Shown here piece by piece: positions 1 to 8,903 of a stretch of 64,000 nucleotides of DNA. The stretch is taken from NCBI GenBank assembly GCA_002364735.1, contig DEZB01000069.1, positions 1 through 64,000 on the forward strand, written 5' to 3'. Numbering within the stretch: the first letter of the stretch is position 1; each line of letters starts with the position of its first letter. A program made the position numbers and the translations under genes. The stretch comes from Bacteroidales bacterium UBA3143. Its GTDB lineage: Bacteria > Bacteroidota > Bacteroidia > Bacteroidales > Dysgonomonadaceae. Below the pieces are notes generated by a model that saw nothing but the letters and a program-made list of their open reading frames with translations, was not told where the DNA came from and did no database searches.

Positions 1-43
1 AATTTTTGTCATGTACTAAACGAAAATTATTTAATTTGTATTG

Positions 44-658
44 ATGGATTTAGATAGCTCAGATATAACAGGTGTAATTCTTGCAGGTGGACAAAGCAGT
101 CGCATGGGTTTCAACAAAGCGGAGGCTGAGATGCATGGAGAGTCCATGCTTATCCGAATGATTGACAAATTGAAAGAAATAACTTCTACTATTATGGTAA
201 GTAGTGGAAACGTTTCTTACCCTAATATTCCATATCCTCAAATACCAGACGAGCATCCACAATTTGGTCCTTTAGGTGGTATTTATTCTGTGCTGAAAGT
301 TTCCAACACGTCATTAAATTTGGTGGTATCGTGTGATATTCCTTTGGTTTCAGTATTTTTATTAAAGTATATGGTGAACAGTGCCGTAAAGAATGATTCT
401 CTTATCACTGTTCCTGTCGATCACGAGGGGCAGCTGCAAATGATGTGTGCAGTTTATCGTAAAGATATACTGTCAATTTTGGAACAACAAATAGATGCCC
501 ATACATTTAAGATGAAAGATTTATTAGATTTGGTTTCAGTGGAGTATATTAAGATATCCAGGGAGCATCCATTTTTTCAAGAACATGCATTTATGAACGT
601 GAACAGACCAAGTACTTTAGAAGAAGCCCGTAAGTTATGGAACAATCAAAAAAAGTAG
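44..658 (+). CDS. mobA: MobA-like NTP transferase (molybdenum cofactor guanylyltransferase family)
   Basis: The 204-residue protein opens with the nucleotidyltransferase signature LAGGQSSRMG (residues 13-22) followed by Lys25, as in MobA enzymes that join GMP to molybdopterin. The GPLGGI loop (about 75-80) and the metal-binding Asp98 in SCDIP are also family features. The length fits MobA (about 190-200). I start at the ATG at 44; a TTG three bases earlier is in frame but less likely. The last 22 bases overlap the next gene, which suggests translational coupling to that membrane protein. MobA, MocA and other small NTP transferases share this fold, and no other molybdenum cofactor genes are visible here, so the exact substrate is unproven. 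Confidence 0.75.
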   Translation: MDLDSSDITGVILAGGQSSRMGFNKAEAEMHGESMLIRMIDKLKEITSTIMVSSGNVSYPNIPYPQIPDEHPQFGPLGGIYSVLKVSNTSLNLVVSCDIPLVSVFLLKYMVNSAVKNDSLITVPVDHEGQLQMMCAVYRKDILSILEQQIDAHTFKMKDLLDLVSVEYIKISREHPFFQEHAFMNVNRPSTLEEARKLWNNQKK

Positions 659-1845
659 TAAGCGACAAGTGGATTAAAGCATCTGTTCTGGCTGGATTAT
701 GGGCGGGCATTGAGATTATTGCGGGGAGTTTCTTGCACAATCTCCGTATTCCCTTTTCAGGCACTATTCTCACACTTATTTCTATCATACTTGTTATTGG
801 GTTTTTCCAAATATGGCCCAAATACGGCATTATTTGGCGTGCAGGGATTATAACTGCCCTCATGAAATCCATTTCGCCCAGTGCCGTAATTTTAGGACCT
901 ATGATTGCCATTACCTTGGAAGGATTTATCATGGAGTTTGTTGTGCGTGTTGCAGGTAGAAACATCATGGGATATATAGGCGCAGGAATGCTAACAATGG
1001 TGGGAGTGCTGATTCATAAAGTTGTGCGTCTGTTTTTGCTTTATGGTTGGGACATTTTTCTGATATATGAAGAGATGTTTCTCTATGCTACAAATAAATT
1101 GGGATTCTTTAATGTTCAACCCATGCGTGCTGTGACGAGTCTCTTTATAGTATATGCTGTTTTGGGTGCATTGGCTGCACTTTTAGGATACAGATTGGGG
1201 CAAAAAGCCAAAAAAGAACAATTTCGTGAACATGTTTCTTCATCAGAAACTCATACTAATCAATGGCAACAGCCATCAGAAGAGATTCAATATTCGACCC
1301 GTTTTTTAATCTTGCTTGTAATTATTATTCCTCTTATGCTTTTTGCATTGAGTACGTTCACCCTGAGCGCTGCACTTATTTTGACGCTTCCCTGGTTTGT
1401 TTTTATATTTTGGCGGTATCGCTTTGCTATGCGACAATTGAAAAAATGGCTCTTTTGGATGCAACTATTGATAATACTTGTCTTGGCATGGTTCTTTAGT
1501 AAAACTTCAAGCGATGGCATAGAGGGGCGCATTATAGCACTTTCAGGTGGAATGATTATGGTTTTACGCGCTCTTGTGGTAGTCACTGGTTTTGCTGCTT
1601 TAAGCACCGAACTACGTGCTCCTCTAATGCAACGCATCTTCTTTCGCTCCGGATTTAGGCAGCTTTATCTTTCGGTGAATCATGCATTTGGTATATTGCC
1701 GATGGTTATTGGTGGTCTTAGTACACCGCGTCAGTTTATTGCAAACCCTTCTCGCTCCATTGCTAATAGTTTGCGTAATGTGAATAGATGGCATCAGCAT
1801 CTGGTAAAGTCTCTTGATGATAAAGTGTATGAGAGAGAGAACTAA
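637..1845 (+). CDS. Multi-pass membrane protein, possible ECF-type S-component-like N-terminal half
   Basis: I do not recognise a named family with certainty. The 402-residue protein has about six hydrophobic segments in residues 13-180. They have the small-residue-rich, loosely amphipathic look of ECF transporter substrate-binding (S) components. A hydrophilic linker follows (about 190-220), then four to five more membrane segments (about 222-325), and a conserved-looking basic tail that includes GGLSTPRQF. It starts inside the preceding MobA-like gene (22-bp overlap), so the two are probably made together. A role in moving a cofactor precursor or oxyanion would fit that pairing, but this is inference. 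No ATPase gene is nearby. Confidence 0.5.
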   Translation: MEQSKKVVSDKWIKASVLAGLWAGIEIIAGSFLHNLRIPFSGTILTLISIILVIGFFQIWPKYGIIWRAGIITALMKSISPSAVILGPMIAITLEGFIMEFVVRVAGRNIMGYIGAGMLTMVGVLIHKVVRLFLLYGWDIFLIYEEMFLYATNKLGFFNVQPMRAVTSLFIVYAVLGALAALLGYRLGQKAKKEQFREHVSSSETHTNQWQQPSEEIQYSTRFLILLVIIIPLMLFALSTFTLSAALILTLPWFVFIFWRYRFAMRQLKKWLFWMQLLIILVLAWFFSKTSSDGIEGRIIALSGGMIMVLRALVVVTGFAALSTELRAPLMQRIFFRSGFRQLYLSVNHAFGILPMVIGGLSTPRQFIANPSRSIANSLRNVNRWHQHLVKSLDDKVYEREN

Positions 1846-1847
1846 AT

Positions 1848-1904
1848 CTGAAAGTAAGTTTGAAGCCACTTTGGATTCAGGTCTGCTTCATAATTTGCTT
1901 TCAG
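1848..1904. terminator. Imperfect inverted repeat between convergent genes
   Basis: CTGAAAG (1848-1854) pairs with CTTTCAG (1898-1904), and TGAAGC (1861-1866) pairs with GCTTCA (1885-1890) inside it. The structure lies just after the stop of the membrane protein and before the convergent DUF4395 gene. It has no strong T-run, so it may be an RNA 3'-end structure rather than a canonical terminator. Confidence 0.35.
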
Positions 1905-1985
1905 GGGGTATTCCTGGAATATATTAATGCTTAACGACTTGCATGTTTGCTAAATGTGTATATTCCAATAAAAGTGTTACATCAG

Positions 1986-2438
1986 CTATTGTTGCTTTCT
2001 TTTATAAAGAAGCTGATATAGATAAGGGTAAATTTCGCAAGCAACACAAAACCCGAATGCTGCTTCCATAAATGAAAAAACGCCAAGAATGCTGCCTAAA
2101 ACTAATGCTAATAAATTAAATCCAGTTAGGGAAGCAATCAAAATTGAACTGCTCATTCCAAAGCCAATTCTCGCAGCAAATATTTTTGGACCTGCATTAA
2201 TAAGTGATTTTTCTACTGATAATAATTTTAAGATATTTCGCGATAAAAAACCCATTGGGCTAAACTTTGAGAGACTGATGCTGCGCATCAGAAAATCAAT
2301 TGCTAAAAAAGCTGGAACAAACCACAGGCGTGTAAATAAAAAAAGTATCACTAACGAAACGGTGAAAAAACCGTTCAGTCTTGCTACTCTTTCATTGACT
2401 CGTTTATTAGAAATGGGGCATACTGCATATGTTTTCAT
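1986..2438 (-). CDS. DUF4395 family membrane protein
   Basis: The 150-residue protein begins with the family pattern CPIS..N..V.ERVARLNGFF and ends with the FGFCVACEIYP motif typical of DUF4395 proteins. Four membrane segments are visible (about 24-50, 78-95, 97-120 and 120-138). The two conserved cysteine areas (Cys7 and the C-terminal CVAC pair) suggest a redox or thiol-linked role, which the family often shows by sitting next to thioredoxin-like proteins. No such gene is adjacent here. The function is unknown. It is transcribed alone, convergent with the upstream gene pair. Confidence 0.75.
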   Translation of the reverse strand: MKTYAVCPISNKRVNERVARLNGFFTVSLVILFLFTRLWFVPAFLAIDFLMRSISLSKFSPMGFLSRNILKLLSVEKSLINAGPKIFAARIGFGMSSSILIASLTGFNLLALVLGSILGVFSFMEAAFGFCVACEIYPYLYQLLYKRKQQ

Positions 2439-2640
2439 ATTGCTATATATTTTATTTCGAAGCTGATGAGCTTATTTATAATTTTTTGTGGTGAAATCGT
2501 TTTTGTTAAAGCCTTCAAAAACATAATACGGATAACGTTGTGATAAAGTAATAGTTCATGGTCGTCAGTATTCACTTTCAGCTTGCTCATTCTTTCCTGC
2601 TATATTTTATTTGTAGCAACAAAATGAATAATTGTACTGT

Positions 2641-2668
2641 TGTAATAATAATATCTTATTACTTTTGA
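2641..2668 (+). promoter_or_regulatory. Bacteroidota-type promoter for the DoxX-APC pair
   Basis: TACTTTTG at 2661-2668 matches the TAnnTTTG -7 box. A TTG at 2641-2643 lies 17 bases upstream as a candidate -33 box, slightly short of the usual 19-21. Transcription would begin near 2675, about 20 bases before the DoxX start codon. Confidence 0.5.
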
Positions 2669-2693
2669 GATAATCATTAATTAGGGAATAACT

Positions 2694-3131
2694 ATGCTCC
2701 AAAAATTAATAAGTACAGACAATTCAAAATCTACTATCATTATTCGTATAATGGTAGGTATTGTATTCCTTTCAGAAGGTATTCAAAAGTTTATCTTTCC
2801 TGCCATTCGTGGTGCAGGAAGATTTGAGAAAATAGGACTACCTTCGCCCGAGTTTCTTGGAACATTTGTTGGAATGTTCGAGATTGTTTGCGGAGCACTC
2901 ATATTGTTCGGCTTGCTAACGCGATTTGCAACTGTTCCCACTTTAATTATTATGATTGTCGCCATTGTTACTACAAAAGTAGACATATTGACTAATGATG
3001 GTTTTTGGGAAATGATGCATGCCAGCAGGACGGATTGGTCAATGTTGCTTGGTAGTTTATTCCTGATTATCAAAGGAGGGGGTAGATATTCAATAGATTG
3101 GCTTATAGTAAACGAAAAAAATGGAAGATAG
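2694..3131 (+). CDS. DoxX family membrane protein
   Basis: The 145-residue protein has four membrane segments and the DoxX core pattern: LRIMVGIVFLSEGIQK-like first helix, a G-x-F-E stretch near residue 42, then GTFVGMFEIVCGALILFGLLTR. DoxX family members are quinone- or redox-linked inner-membrane proteins, and most are uncharacterised. The stop codon lies 11 bases inside the following APC permease gene, so the two form an overlapping pair. The pairing does not reveal the substrate. Confidence 0.75.
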   Translation: MLQKLISTDNSKSTIIIRIMVGIVFLSEGIQKFIFPAIRGAGRFEKIGLPSPEFLGTFVGMFEIVCGALILFGLLTRFATVPTLIIMIVAIVTTKVDILTNDGFWEMMHASRTDWSMLLGSLFLIIKGGGRYSIDWLIVNEKNGR

Positions 3132-4386
3132 AGAAGACAAAGGTCTTTTAAGATTGCTTACTCTTAAAGACGCAGTAAGCGTTGGTTTGGGCGCAATAAT
3201 TGGCGCAGGTATATTTGTTGTAACAGGTATTGCGGCAGGAGTTTCGGGTCCTGCCTTTATTGTTGGACTTTTGGTTGCAGGTGTTATTGCTTCATTTAAT
3301 GCCTTAAGTTCTGCGCAATTAGCTGCAATATATCCCCACTCGGGAGGAACATACGAATACGGCTATATTTTGATAAATCCTGCCTTTGGTTTTTCTGCAG
3401 GCTGGATGTTTCTAATTAGTAAGCTTGCAGCAGCAGGTGTTGTGGCCATTGGGTTTGGCAGCTATTTTCACCAATTGTTTCCTATTACATCACCAATTAC
3501 TTTTTCTGTTTTGGCAGTTATTTTGCTCACTGTTGCTAATTATTTTGGTATTAAAAAAGCAGGGATATTAAATCTTGTAATTGTGACTATAACACTGCTT
3601 TCGCTTTTATACTTGGTGTTTAGTGGTGTCCCTGAAGTTAATAAGGCAAACTTCAAACCATTTGCTCCATTTGGTCTTTCTGGAATTGCGGAGTCAGCAG
3701 CAATCCTTTTTTTTGCATTTACGGGTTATGCACGAATTGCGACGCTTGCCGAGGAAGTTGCTGAGCCCAAGAAAACGATTCCAAAAGCAATTATTATTAC
3801 AATTTTGACAGCTATACTTCTCTATGTTGCTATTTCTGTTGTTGCAATAGGTGTTATAGGGGCTGAGAGTATGGCAAACAGCAAGTCACCACTGCAACTT
3901 GTAGCCAATGCTTTGAGCACTCCTGCCATTAGCACCATTGTAACAATTGGTGCATCTACTGCCATGTTGGGCGTATTGTTAAGTCAAGTTTTAGGAATCA
4001 GCAGAATGATGTTGGCAATGGGTAGAAGGAACGATTTGCCTCCTTTTTTTCAGACAATACATAAACGATATCGTGTGCCACACATTGGGATTCTAATTAC
4101 TGGTATCATAATCCTGTTGCTTACCATTATCGGATCGTTTGAGTTTATTGTACGATCTGCCACGTTTACCATTCTTCTTTATTATAGCATCACAAATATA
4201 GCAGCATTAAGTCAGCCGAAGAACGAGCGATTGTATGGTCTATTAATTCCTGTACTTGGCTTGTTGGGATGTTTGGCAATGTCTGTTTCGTTACCCTTAA
4301 ATGTAATACTATCGGGCATTGGATTACTGCTTATAGGTTTTGCAGTAAGATTTTTATTTCATAAAGTATATGATCAACAAGAATAA
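3121..4386 (+). CDS. APC superfamily amino acid permease
   Basis: The 421-residue protein has the APC signature in helix 1 (VGLGAIIGAGIFVVTG), followed by SGPAFIVG, the Ser-Gly-Gly-Thr-Tyr-Glu-Tyr stretch (about 75-81), and about 12 membrane helices. This matches Na+- or H+-coupled amino acid or polyamine permeases of the cytoplasmic membrane. The length is close to the short end of the family (about 430-480). The substrate cannot be read from the sequence. It is translationally coupled to the upstream DoxX gene by an 11-bp overlap, with no separate promoter evident. Confidence 0.8.
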   Translation: MEDREDKGLLRLLTLKDAVSVGLGAIIGAGIFVVTGIAAGVSGPAFIVGLLVAGVIASFNALSSAQLAAIYPHSGGTYEYGYILINPAFGFSAGWMFLISKLAAAGVVAIGFGSYFHQLFPITSPITFSVLAVILLTVANYFGIKKAGILNLVIVTITLLSLLYLVFSGVPEVNKANFKPFAPFGLSGIAESAAILFFAFTGYARIATLAEEVAEPKKTIPKAIIITILTAILLYVAISVVAIGVIGAESMANSKSPLQLVANALSTPAISTIVTIGASTAMLGVLLSQVLGISRMMLAMGRRNDLPPFFQTIHKRYRVPHIGILITGIIILLLTIIGSFEFIVRSATFTILLYYSITNIAALSQPKNERLYGLLIPVLGLLGCLAMSVSLPLNVILSGIGLLLIGFAVRFLFHKVYDQQE

Positions 4387-4425
4387 AATGTTTGGGTCTT
4401 TTTTTATCGAGACAACCCAAACATT
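4387..4425. terminator. Perfect 11-bp inverted repeat after the APC permease
   Basis: AATGTTTGGGT (4387-4397) pairs perfectly with ACCCAAACATT (4415-4425). The 17-base loop contains a run of seven Ts (4400-4406) rather than having one after the stem. It sits directly after the permease stop codon, so 3'-end formation is the likeliest role. An operator for the next gene is an alternative. Confidence 0.5.
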
Positions 4426-4469
4426 CGACTATGGAGCATTAATATACGAACTAAACAAATATATAAAAA

Positions 4470-5681
4470 ATGAATTTTAAAAAATCGGATATTTCCTTTA
4501 TCATTTCCTTGATAATGATTTTAATTGTAGGAATAAACTGCACCCCAAAGAATGAAAAAACGTCTGCAAATAGAGACCCAATGGAGGATGACATTGAATA
4601 TTCATTTATCCATATGAACGAATATCTCCCCATTAAAACAATTGAAAAAGCGGAAGAACCTTTTATTTTTCCCCGTATAGAAAATATCTCTCTACCTACA
4701 GATTTTATTCATAGTGGAACTACTTATAACACCCTGCAATATATTGACTCTTCTTATACGCAAGGATTTATTTTTATCCAGAATGACACTATTAAGTATG
4801 AGAATTACTGGAGAGGACAAAAAGAAGATGTAGAGCATATATCGTGGTCAATGGCAAAGTCATACATATCAGCTCTTTTTGGCATTGCTATTGAAGAAGG
4901 CTATATTAAAAGTATTAATCAATCCGTTGATGAATATTTGCCTGAGTTAGAAGGTTCGGGTTATGGTGGTGTGAAAATAAAGGATATTTTACAAATGTCT
5001 TCAGGAGTCAAATTTGATGAAACGTATAGCGATCCTCAATCAGATATTCAACAATATTGGGTAGGTTTTGTTTCGGGAGAGTCGCAAGATGAATTTGCAA
5101 TTAGCTTAATTAATGAAAGAACGCCAGGTACTTACAACAAATATGTAAGTATGGATACCCATGTATTGGGTATGATCATAACGAAAGCTACAGGTAGAAG
5201 TTTGACCGATTATTTACAAGAGAAAATATGGCAGCCTATTGGTGCCGAATTTGATGCCTATTGGATAGTTGATGGCAAAGGAATGGAAATGGCGCTTGGT
5301 GGACTGAATGCTTGTTTAAGAGATTTCGCTAAGTTAGGACGATTGTATCTTAATAAAGGAAAATGGAAAGGTAAACAAGTTGTTCCAGCTGCTTGGTTTG
5401 AATCATCTATTTCGTCTACAGAAGAACATTTGCAACCAGAGAGCAACAATTCATCTGATCAGGGTATGGGTTATGGTTATCAATGGTGGACTTTAGATGG
5501 TGATGAAGGCGAATTTTTGGCTATGGGAGTATTTAATCAACACATCTATATAAACCCAACCACAAACACTGTTATTGTAAAAAACTCTGCCAATAAAAAT
5601 TATTACGATAGCGACAATCCTTATGCTTCAACTAAAACTCATATAGAGTTATATAGAAGGTTAGCTCACATAAATGATTAA
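4470..5681 (+). CDS. Lipoprotein serine hydrolase (beta-lactamase class C family)
   Basis: The 403-residue protein has a lipoprotein signal with the lipid-carrying Cys24 after IVGIN. The catalytic SxxK motif is SMAK (127-130), followed by helix residues SYISALFG, as in class C beta-lactamase-like hydrolases and esterases (PF00144). The second motif is probably the Tyr of NKYVSMD, and the domain ends with the GMGYGYQWW stretch and a final strand in place of the usual HTG. This is an envelope enzyme; substrates in this family include peptides, esters and lactams, so no specific reaction is claimed. It is a single gene convergent with the mrp operon. Confidence 0.75.
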   Translation: MNFKKSDISFIISLIMILIVGINCTPKNEKTSANRDPMEDDIEYSFIHMNEYLPIKTIEKAEEPFIFPRIENISLPTDFIHSGTTYNTLQYIDSSYTQGFIFIQNDTIKYENYWRGQKEDVEHISWSMAKSYISALFGIAIEEGYIKSINQSVDEYLPELEGSGYGGVKIKDILQMSSGVKFDETYSDPQSDIQQYWVGFVSGESQDEFAISLINERTPGTYNKYVSMDTHVLGMIITKATGRSLTDYLQEKIWQPIGAEFDAYWIVDGKGMEMALGGLNACLRDFAKLGRLYLNKGKWKGKQVVPAAWFESSISSTEEHLQPESNNSSDQGMGYGYQWWTLDGDEGEFLAMGVFNQHIYINPTTNTVIVKNSANKNYYDSDNPYASTKTHIELYRRLAHIND

Positions 5682-5687
5682 CAATCT

Positions 5688-5732
5688 CAATATTTAGAGG
5701 CATTTAGGGTGTCGCATTTAAACTAAATATTG
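5688..5732. terminator. Bidirectional hairpin between convergent transcription units
   Basis: CAATATTTAG (5688-5697) and CTAAATATTG (5723-5732) form a perfect 10-bp stem. It lies between the stop of the serine hydrolase and the stop of mrpG, where both units must end. Confidence 0.5.
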
Positions 5733-5749
5733 ACAACATTATAATATGC

Positions 5750-6028
5750 TTAAAGGTCATTTTTTTTATCAGACTTAGCTATGGAGTGTGCAGCTAAAGG
5801 GGCTGTAAGATAAGTAAAAACAATTACCATAAGTGCTTTTAACCATACCATTCCGATATTAAAAAACAAACTTACACCTATCACAAGTAGCAACAGTCCA
5901 AAACTTGTTGCTTTAGTTGTAGCGTGCATCCTGCTGTATAGATCAGTGAAGCGTATTAGTCCTATAGCGGCCACCAACATAAATGCCGAGCCAAAAAAGA
6001 TGAGCATAATCAGTATAATATCTATCAT
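5750..6028 (-). CDS. mrpG: Na+/H+ antiporter subunit MrpG
   Basis: The 92-residue protein has three membrane helices and the MrpG pattern GLIRFTDLYSRMHATTKATSFG (shown here in parts: the RFTDLYSRMHA core). It is the last gene of the leftward mrpA-B-C-D-E-F-G operon and overlaps mrpF by one base. Mrp is a large hetero-oligomeric cytoplasmic-membrane antiporter that exchanges Na+ for H+ and supports alkali and salt tolerance. The subunit is somewhat shorter than the usual 100-125 residues, but its core is complete. Confidence 0.9.
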   Translation of the reverse strand: MIDIILIMLIFFGSAFMLVAAIGLIRFTDLYSRMHATTKATSFGLLLLVIGVSLFFNIGMVWLKALMVIVFTYLTAPLAAHSIAKSDKKNDL

Positions 6029-6297
6029 TATTTTTGTTTTAGATAAGTGGAAATGGCAACGGTGCCAATAAACGAAATGAGTGAAATTACTATTACGATA
6101 TCAAAATACATGGCTTTGTTTATTACCACACTATATATTAATATAAAACCCATAGTGATGGATGCAACCAAGTCCAGTGCTACAATTCTATCTCTTGCTG
6201 TTGGTCCTTTTACAATACGCACAAAGGCAAGTGCAAAAGCTATCAATAGCATGGCAAATGACAAAATCAAAATCAGATTATAAAATGGAAGTTCCAT
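6028..6297 (-). CDS. mrpF: Na+/H+ antiporter subunit MrpF
   Basis: The 89-residue protein has three membrane helices. The conserved RIVKGPTARDRIVALD segment between helices 1 and 2 is diagnostic for MrpF/MnhF/PhaF. It starts 3 bases after mrpE and overlaps mrpG by one base, in canonical operon order. It is needed for assembly of the Mrp complex. Confidence 0.92.
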   Translation of the reverse strand: MELPFYNLILILSFAMLLIAFALAFVRIVKGPTARDRIVALDLVASITMGFILIYSVVINKAMYFDIVIVISLISFIGTVAISTYLKQK

Positions 6298-6300
6298 ATT

Positions 6301-6633
6301 TTATTCGGTTATTCTTTTTATTTTATTTTGTATTTTCTCAAATTCCTTCAGCATTTTGTCTTCTGTAGTGTGGTAAAGTACATGCACCAACATAGTTTTT
6401 CTATTGTCGGTGATATCAATGGAAAGGGATCCAGGTGTCATTGACAGGAGGTTACTAAAAAGCAACAGGCCAAAATTCGATTTTAATGTCAAAGGAACTT
6501 TTATAAAACCAGGCTTGATACTTAATTTTGGCGTTAATATATCATAGGCTATAATTAAGTTAGCCTCTACCAGCATTGACAAGTAGAAAAGGATAAAGGC
6601 GACTATATAGTAAAATTTTAATATTAATTTCAT
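6301..6633 (-). CDS. mrpE: Na+/H+ antiporter subunit MrpE (short form)
   Basis: The 110-residue protein carries the conserved MrpE core: EANLIIAYDIL, then KPGFIKVPLTL, then LLSMTPGSLSIDI and VHVLYH. Typical MrpE proteins are about 155-165 residues with two extra N-terminal membrane helices, which are absent here. The start overlaps the end of mrpD by 4 bases (ATGA), so this short form is the natural start and not a mis-call. MrpE is a structural subunit of the Mrp antiporter. Confidence 0.88.
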   Translation of the reverse strand: MKLILKFYYIVAFILFYLSMLVEANLIIAYDILTPKLSIKPGFIKVPLTLKSNFGLLLFSNLLSMTPGSLSIDITDNRKTMLVHVLYHTTEDKMLKEFEKIQNKIKRITE

Positions 6634-8138
6634 GGCATGTTTAGATTTAAAACACTGTTGATATAACCTTGTGGATCGATAAGCTGATTAGCAGCTTCGG
6701 CTGTAAAATGATACACCGATTCGGCAAACAAACCTAAGAATATGCTACCCAGACCCAAAATAATGGATGGTAAAAAATGCACAAAGGTCAATTTAGCAGA
6801 AGGCTGTGATGTTAGTGCTTCTGTTGGAGTTTCCTTTGTTGGTGAATCTTTTAAGAATGCTTCGTTCCATATTTTTATCATCGAATACAAAGTGAGCATG
6901 GCGGTGAGTACAGCTACTGACACAATAACATAATGTTGACTTTCAATACCTGCTTTAAAGAGAATAAACTTTGCGAAAAAGCCCGACAAGGGTGGTACTC
7001 CCGCTAAAGCGAAAGCGGGGATAATAAACAGCACGGCCATCAATGGACTCTGTTTTAGCAATCCGCCAATATCTTTTAGATAAAACGTGCCTTTTACTTT
7101 GTTAATCATACCAGCTATTAAAAAAGTGTTTGTTTTGGCTACCATATTGTGAATCATAAAAAATATGGCTCCAGCTATGGCCAAGGGTGTAAAAATGGCC
7201 AATCCCATAATCATATATCCTATTTGACTAATAATATGATAGGAAAGTATGCGTCTTATATCGTAATGTGCAGAAGCAGCCATCCCTCCAATGACCATTG
7301 TAAAACCCGCCACAAATAACAATGTATTGAGCCAGAAAAACTGATCTTGAACAAAAAAGAGCGTAAAAAAACGTATCAAAGCATAGACGCCAATCTTTGT
7401 CAATAAACCAGCAAAGAGAGCAGTGACAGTTATATTTGGAGTATGATACGATGCAGGCAACCAAAAGAAGAGTGGGAAAACTGCAGCTTTAATACCAAAG
7501 GCAATAAAAAACAATGTTGTGGAAGAGTTGATGAGAAATGATTGTTCGCTCGCACGTAATATTTGTGCCAGATGTGCCATATTTAAAGTTCCCGTTTCTC
7601 CATATAACAAGCCCAATCCAGCTAAAAATAACAAAGAGCCAATGAGGTTCAAAGCCATGTATTTGATGCCCCCCTCCAATTGCTCTTTTGAATTTCCTAT
7701 GATGATCAGTACAAATGACGAAATCAGAATCACCTCGAACCAGACATAAAGGTTAAACACATCTCCCGTTATAAAAGCACCATTAACCCCCATTATAAGT
7801 GCAAAGAAAAATACATAAAACTTATTTGTTTTATGATTACCACTCATAAAGCCTATTGCAAAAATGGAGATGGCAAAAACAATAAATGAGGCAACTATAA
7901 GCATTATAGCACTTAAGTAATCCACCACTAAAGTTATGCCTATAGGAGCATCCCAACCTCCCATATTTAGGGTTAAAATTCCATATTTGTTTACTTGTAT
8001 AAATAAAAAGACTGAAATAGCCAGTAAAATGACACTTCCAATCACGCCAGCAATTTGAGCAATGCGGTTAGATTTTATTACTACAAATACCAGTATGAGT
8101 AGAAATGGAACTAATATGGGTAAAGCTATAGCTGTCAT
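6630..8138 (-). CDS. mrpD: Na+/H+ antiporter subunit MrpD (complex I ND4-like)
   Basis: The 502-residue protein is a 14-helix proton-translocating subunit homologous to NuoM/NuoN. Family features are the conserved Glu in the FEVILISSF helix, the GIKAAVFPLFFWLPASYH stretch (seen in parts, with the key Lys and His), and LAGVPPLSGFFAKF near the C-terminus. I prefer the ATG at 8138 (MTAIALPIL), 4 bases after the mrpC stop. An in-frame ATG at 8177 would overlap mrpC by 35 bases and add 13 residues. It overlaps mrpE by 4 bases. Confidence 0.92.
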   Translation of the reverse strand: MTAIALPILVPFLLILVFVVIKSNRIAQIAGVIGSVILLAISVFLFIQVNKYGILTLNMGGWDAPIGITLVVDYLSAIMLIVASFIVFAISIFAIGFMSGNHKTNKFYVFFFALIMGVNGAFITGDVFNLYVWFEVILISSFVLIIIGNSKEQLEGGIKYMALNLIGSLLFLAGLGLLYGETGTLNMAHLAQILRASEQSFLINSSTTLFFIAFGIKAAVFPLFFWLPASYHTPNITVTALFAGLLTKIGVYALIRFFTLFFVQDQFFWLNTLLFVAGFTMVIGGMAASAHYDIRRILSYHIISQIGYMIMGLAIFTPLAIAGAIFFMIHNMVAKTNTFLIAGMINKVKGTFYLKDIGGLLKQSPLMAVLFIIPAFALAGVPPLSGFFAKFILFKAGIESQHYVIVSVAVLTAMLTLYSMIKIWNEAFLKDSPTKETPTEALTSQPSAKLTFVHFLPSIILGLGSIFLGLFAESVYHFTAEAANQLIDPQGYINSVLNLNMP

Positions 8139-8142
8139 ATGA

Positions 8143-8487
8143 CTAATTATCAGTTTTTGTAAGTTGATCCAAATCATCGGTACCAGTCAGCTCGAAAAAT
8201 TTGAGCTTTAACGCAAGTGCAAAGACCACAATACCAAAACTTATCACTATTGATGTGAGCACAAAGGCCTGAGGAAGTGGATCGGCCATTTCGCTTGCAT
8301 TTTGAACAGTTCCATCCACAAATGCGGGCTCACCTGCAACAATGCCTGAAGCCAAAAAAACGATTAGATTGGTGGCATTGCCAATAAACATGATGCCGAT
8401 AATAAACTTTAAGATACTACGTCTCAAAATCATATAAACTCCAGTAGTATAGAGTACTCCAACTAATATTGCTAATAATACTTCCAT
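8143..8487 (-). CDS. mrpC: Na+/H+ antiporter subunit MrpC (NuoK-like)
   Basis: The 114-residue protein has three membrane helices. The pattern GVYMILRRSILKFIIG, then NATNLIVFLAS, then DPLPQAFVLTSIVISFG is diagnostic for MrpC/MnhC, a homologue of complex I NuoK. It overlaps mrpB by one base and sits in canonical operon order. Confidence 0.94.
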   Translation of the reverse strand: MEVLLAILVGVLYTTGVYMILRRSILKFIIGIMFIGNATNLIVFLASGIVAGEPAFVDGTVQNASEMADPLPQAFVLTSIVISFGIVVFALALKLKFFELTGTDDLDQLTKTDN

Positions 8488-8903
8488 TATTTACGGTTTG
8501 TTAAGGTGAAAAAAAACTTTAAGGTGACGCCTATAACTGCCATAAAAACACCCACGTCAAACAGTAGTGGTGAGCCCAATTCAAATTCGCCTAAAAGTCC
8601 CAGAGGAACACTTACCCAAATACCACTCATCAACACTTCTGATTTGAACAGGCTGGGCAAAAAACTCAATAGTACAAAACCTAACCCGATTGCAATATAT
8701 CCTTCAGGTTTTATCTTTAAGTTTTTTTGAACTTGTCGTTTGTCAAAAGCTAAACTATAAAACACGATGGCAAGAGCAGCCAATAAGCCACCTATAAAGC
8801 CACCGCCTGGATAGTTGTGCCCTCGGAGCAGGGCTACGATAGCAAAAAACATCAACAAGCTTCTGACATAAGGTGTTGCTAATTGTAGAATAACCGAATT
8901 CAT
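8487..8903 (-). CDS. mrpB: Na+/H+ antiporter subunit MrpB
   Basis: The 138-residue protein has four membrane helices, and the GHNYPGGGFIGGL motif of MrpB/MnhB occurs at about residues 28-40. Near the end, SPLLFDVGVFMAVIGV is also typical. It overlaps mrpA by 4 bases and mrpC by one base, which indicates tight co-translation. Confidence 0.94.
   Translation of the reverse strand: MNSVILQLATPYVRSLLMFFAIVALLRGHNYPGGGFIGGLLAALAIVFYSLAFDKRQVQKNLKIKPEGYIAIGLGFVLLSFLPSLFKSEVLMSGIWVSVPLGLLGEFELGSPLLFDVGVFMAVIGVTLKFFFTLTNRK

Noticed and set aside
2089..2466. 125-residue rightward open frame
   Set aside because: It lies antisense to the well-supported DUF4395 gene and shows no recognisable domain.
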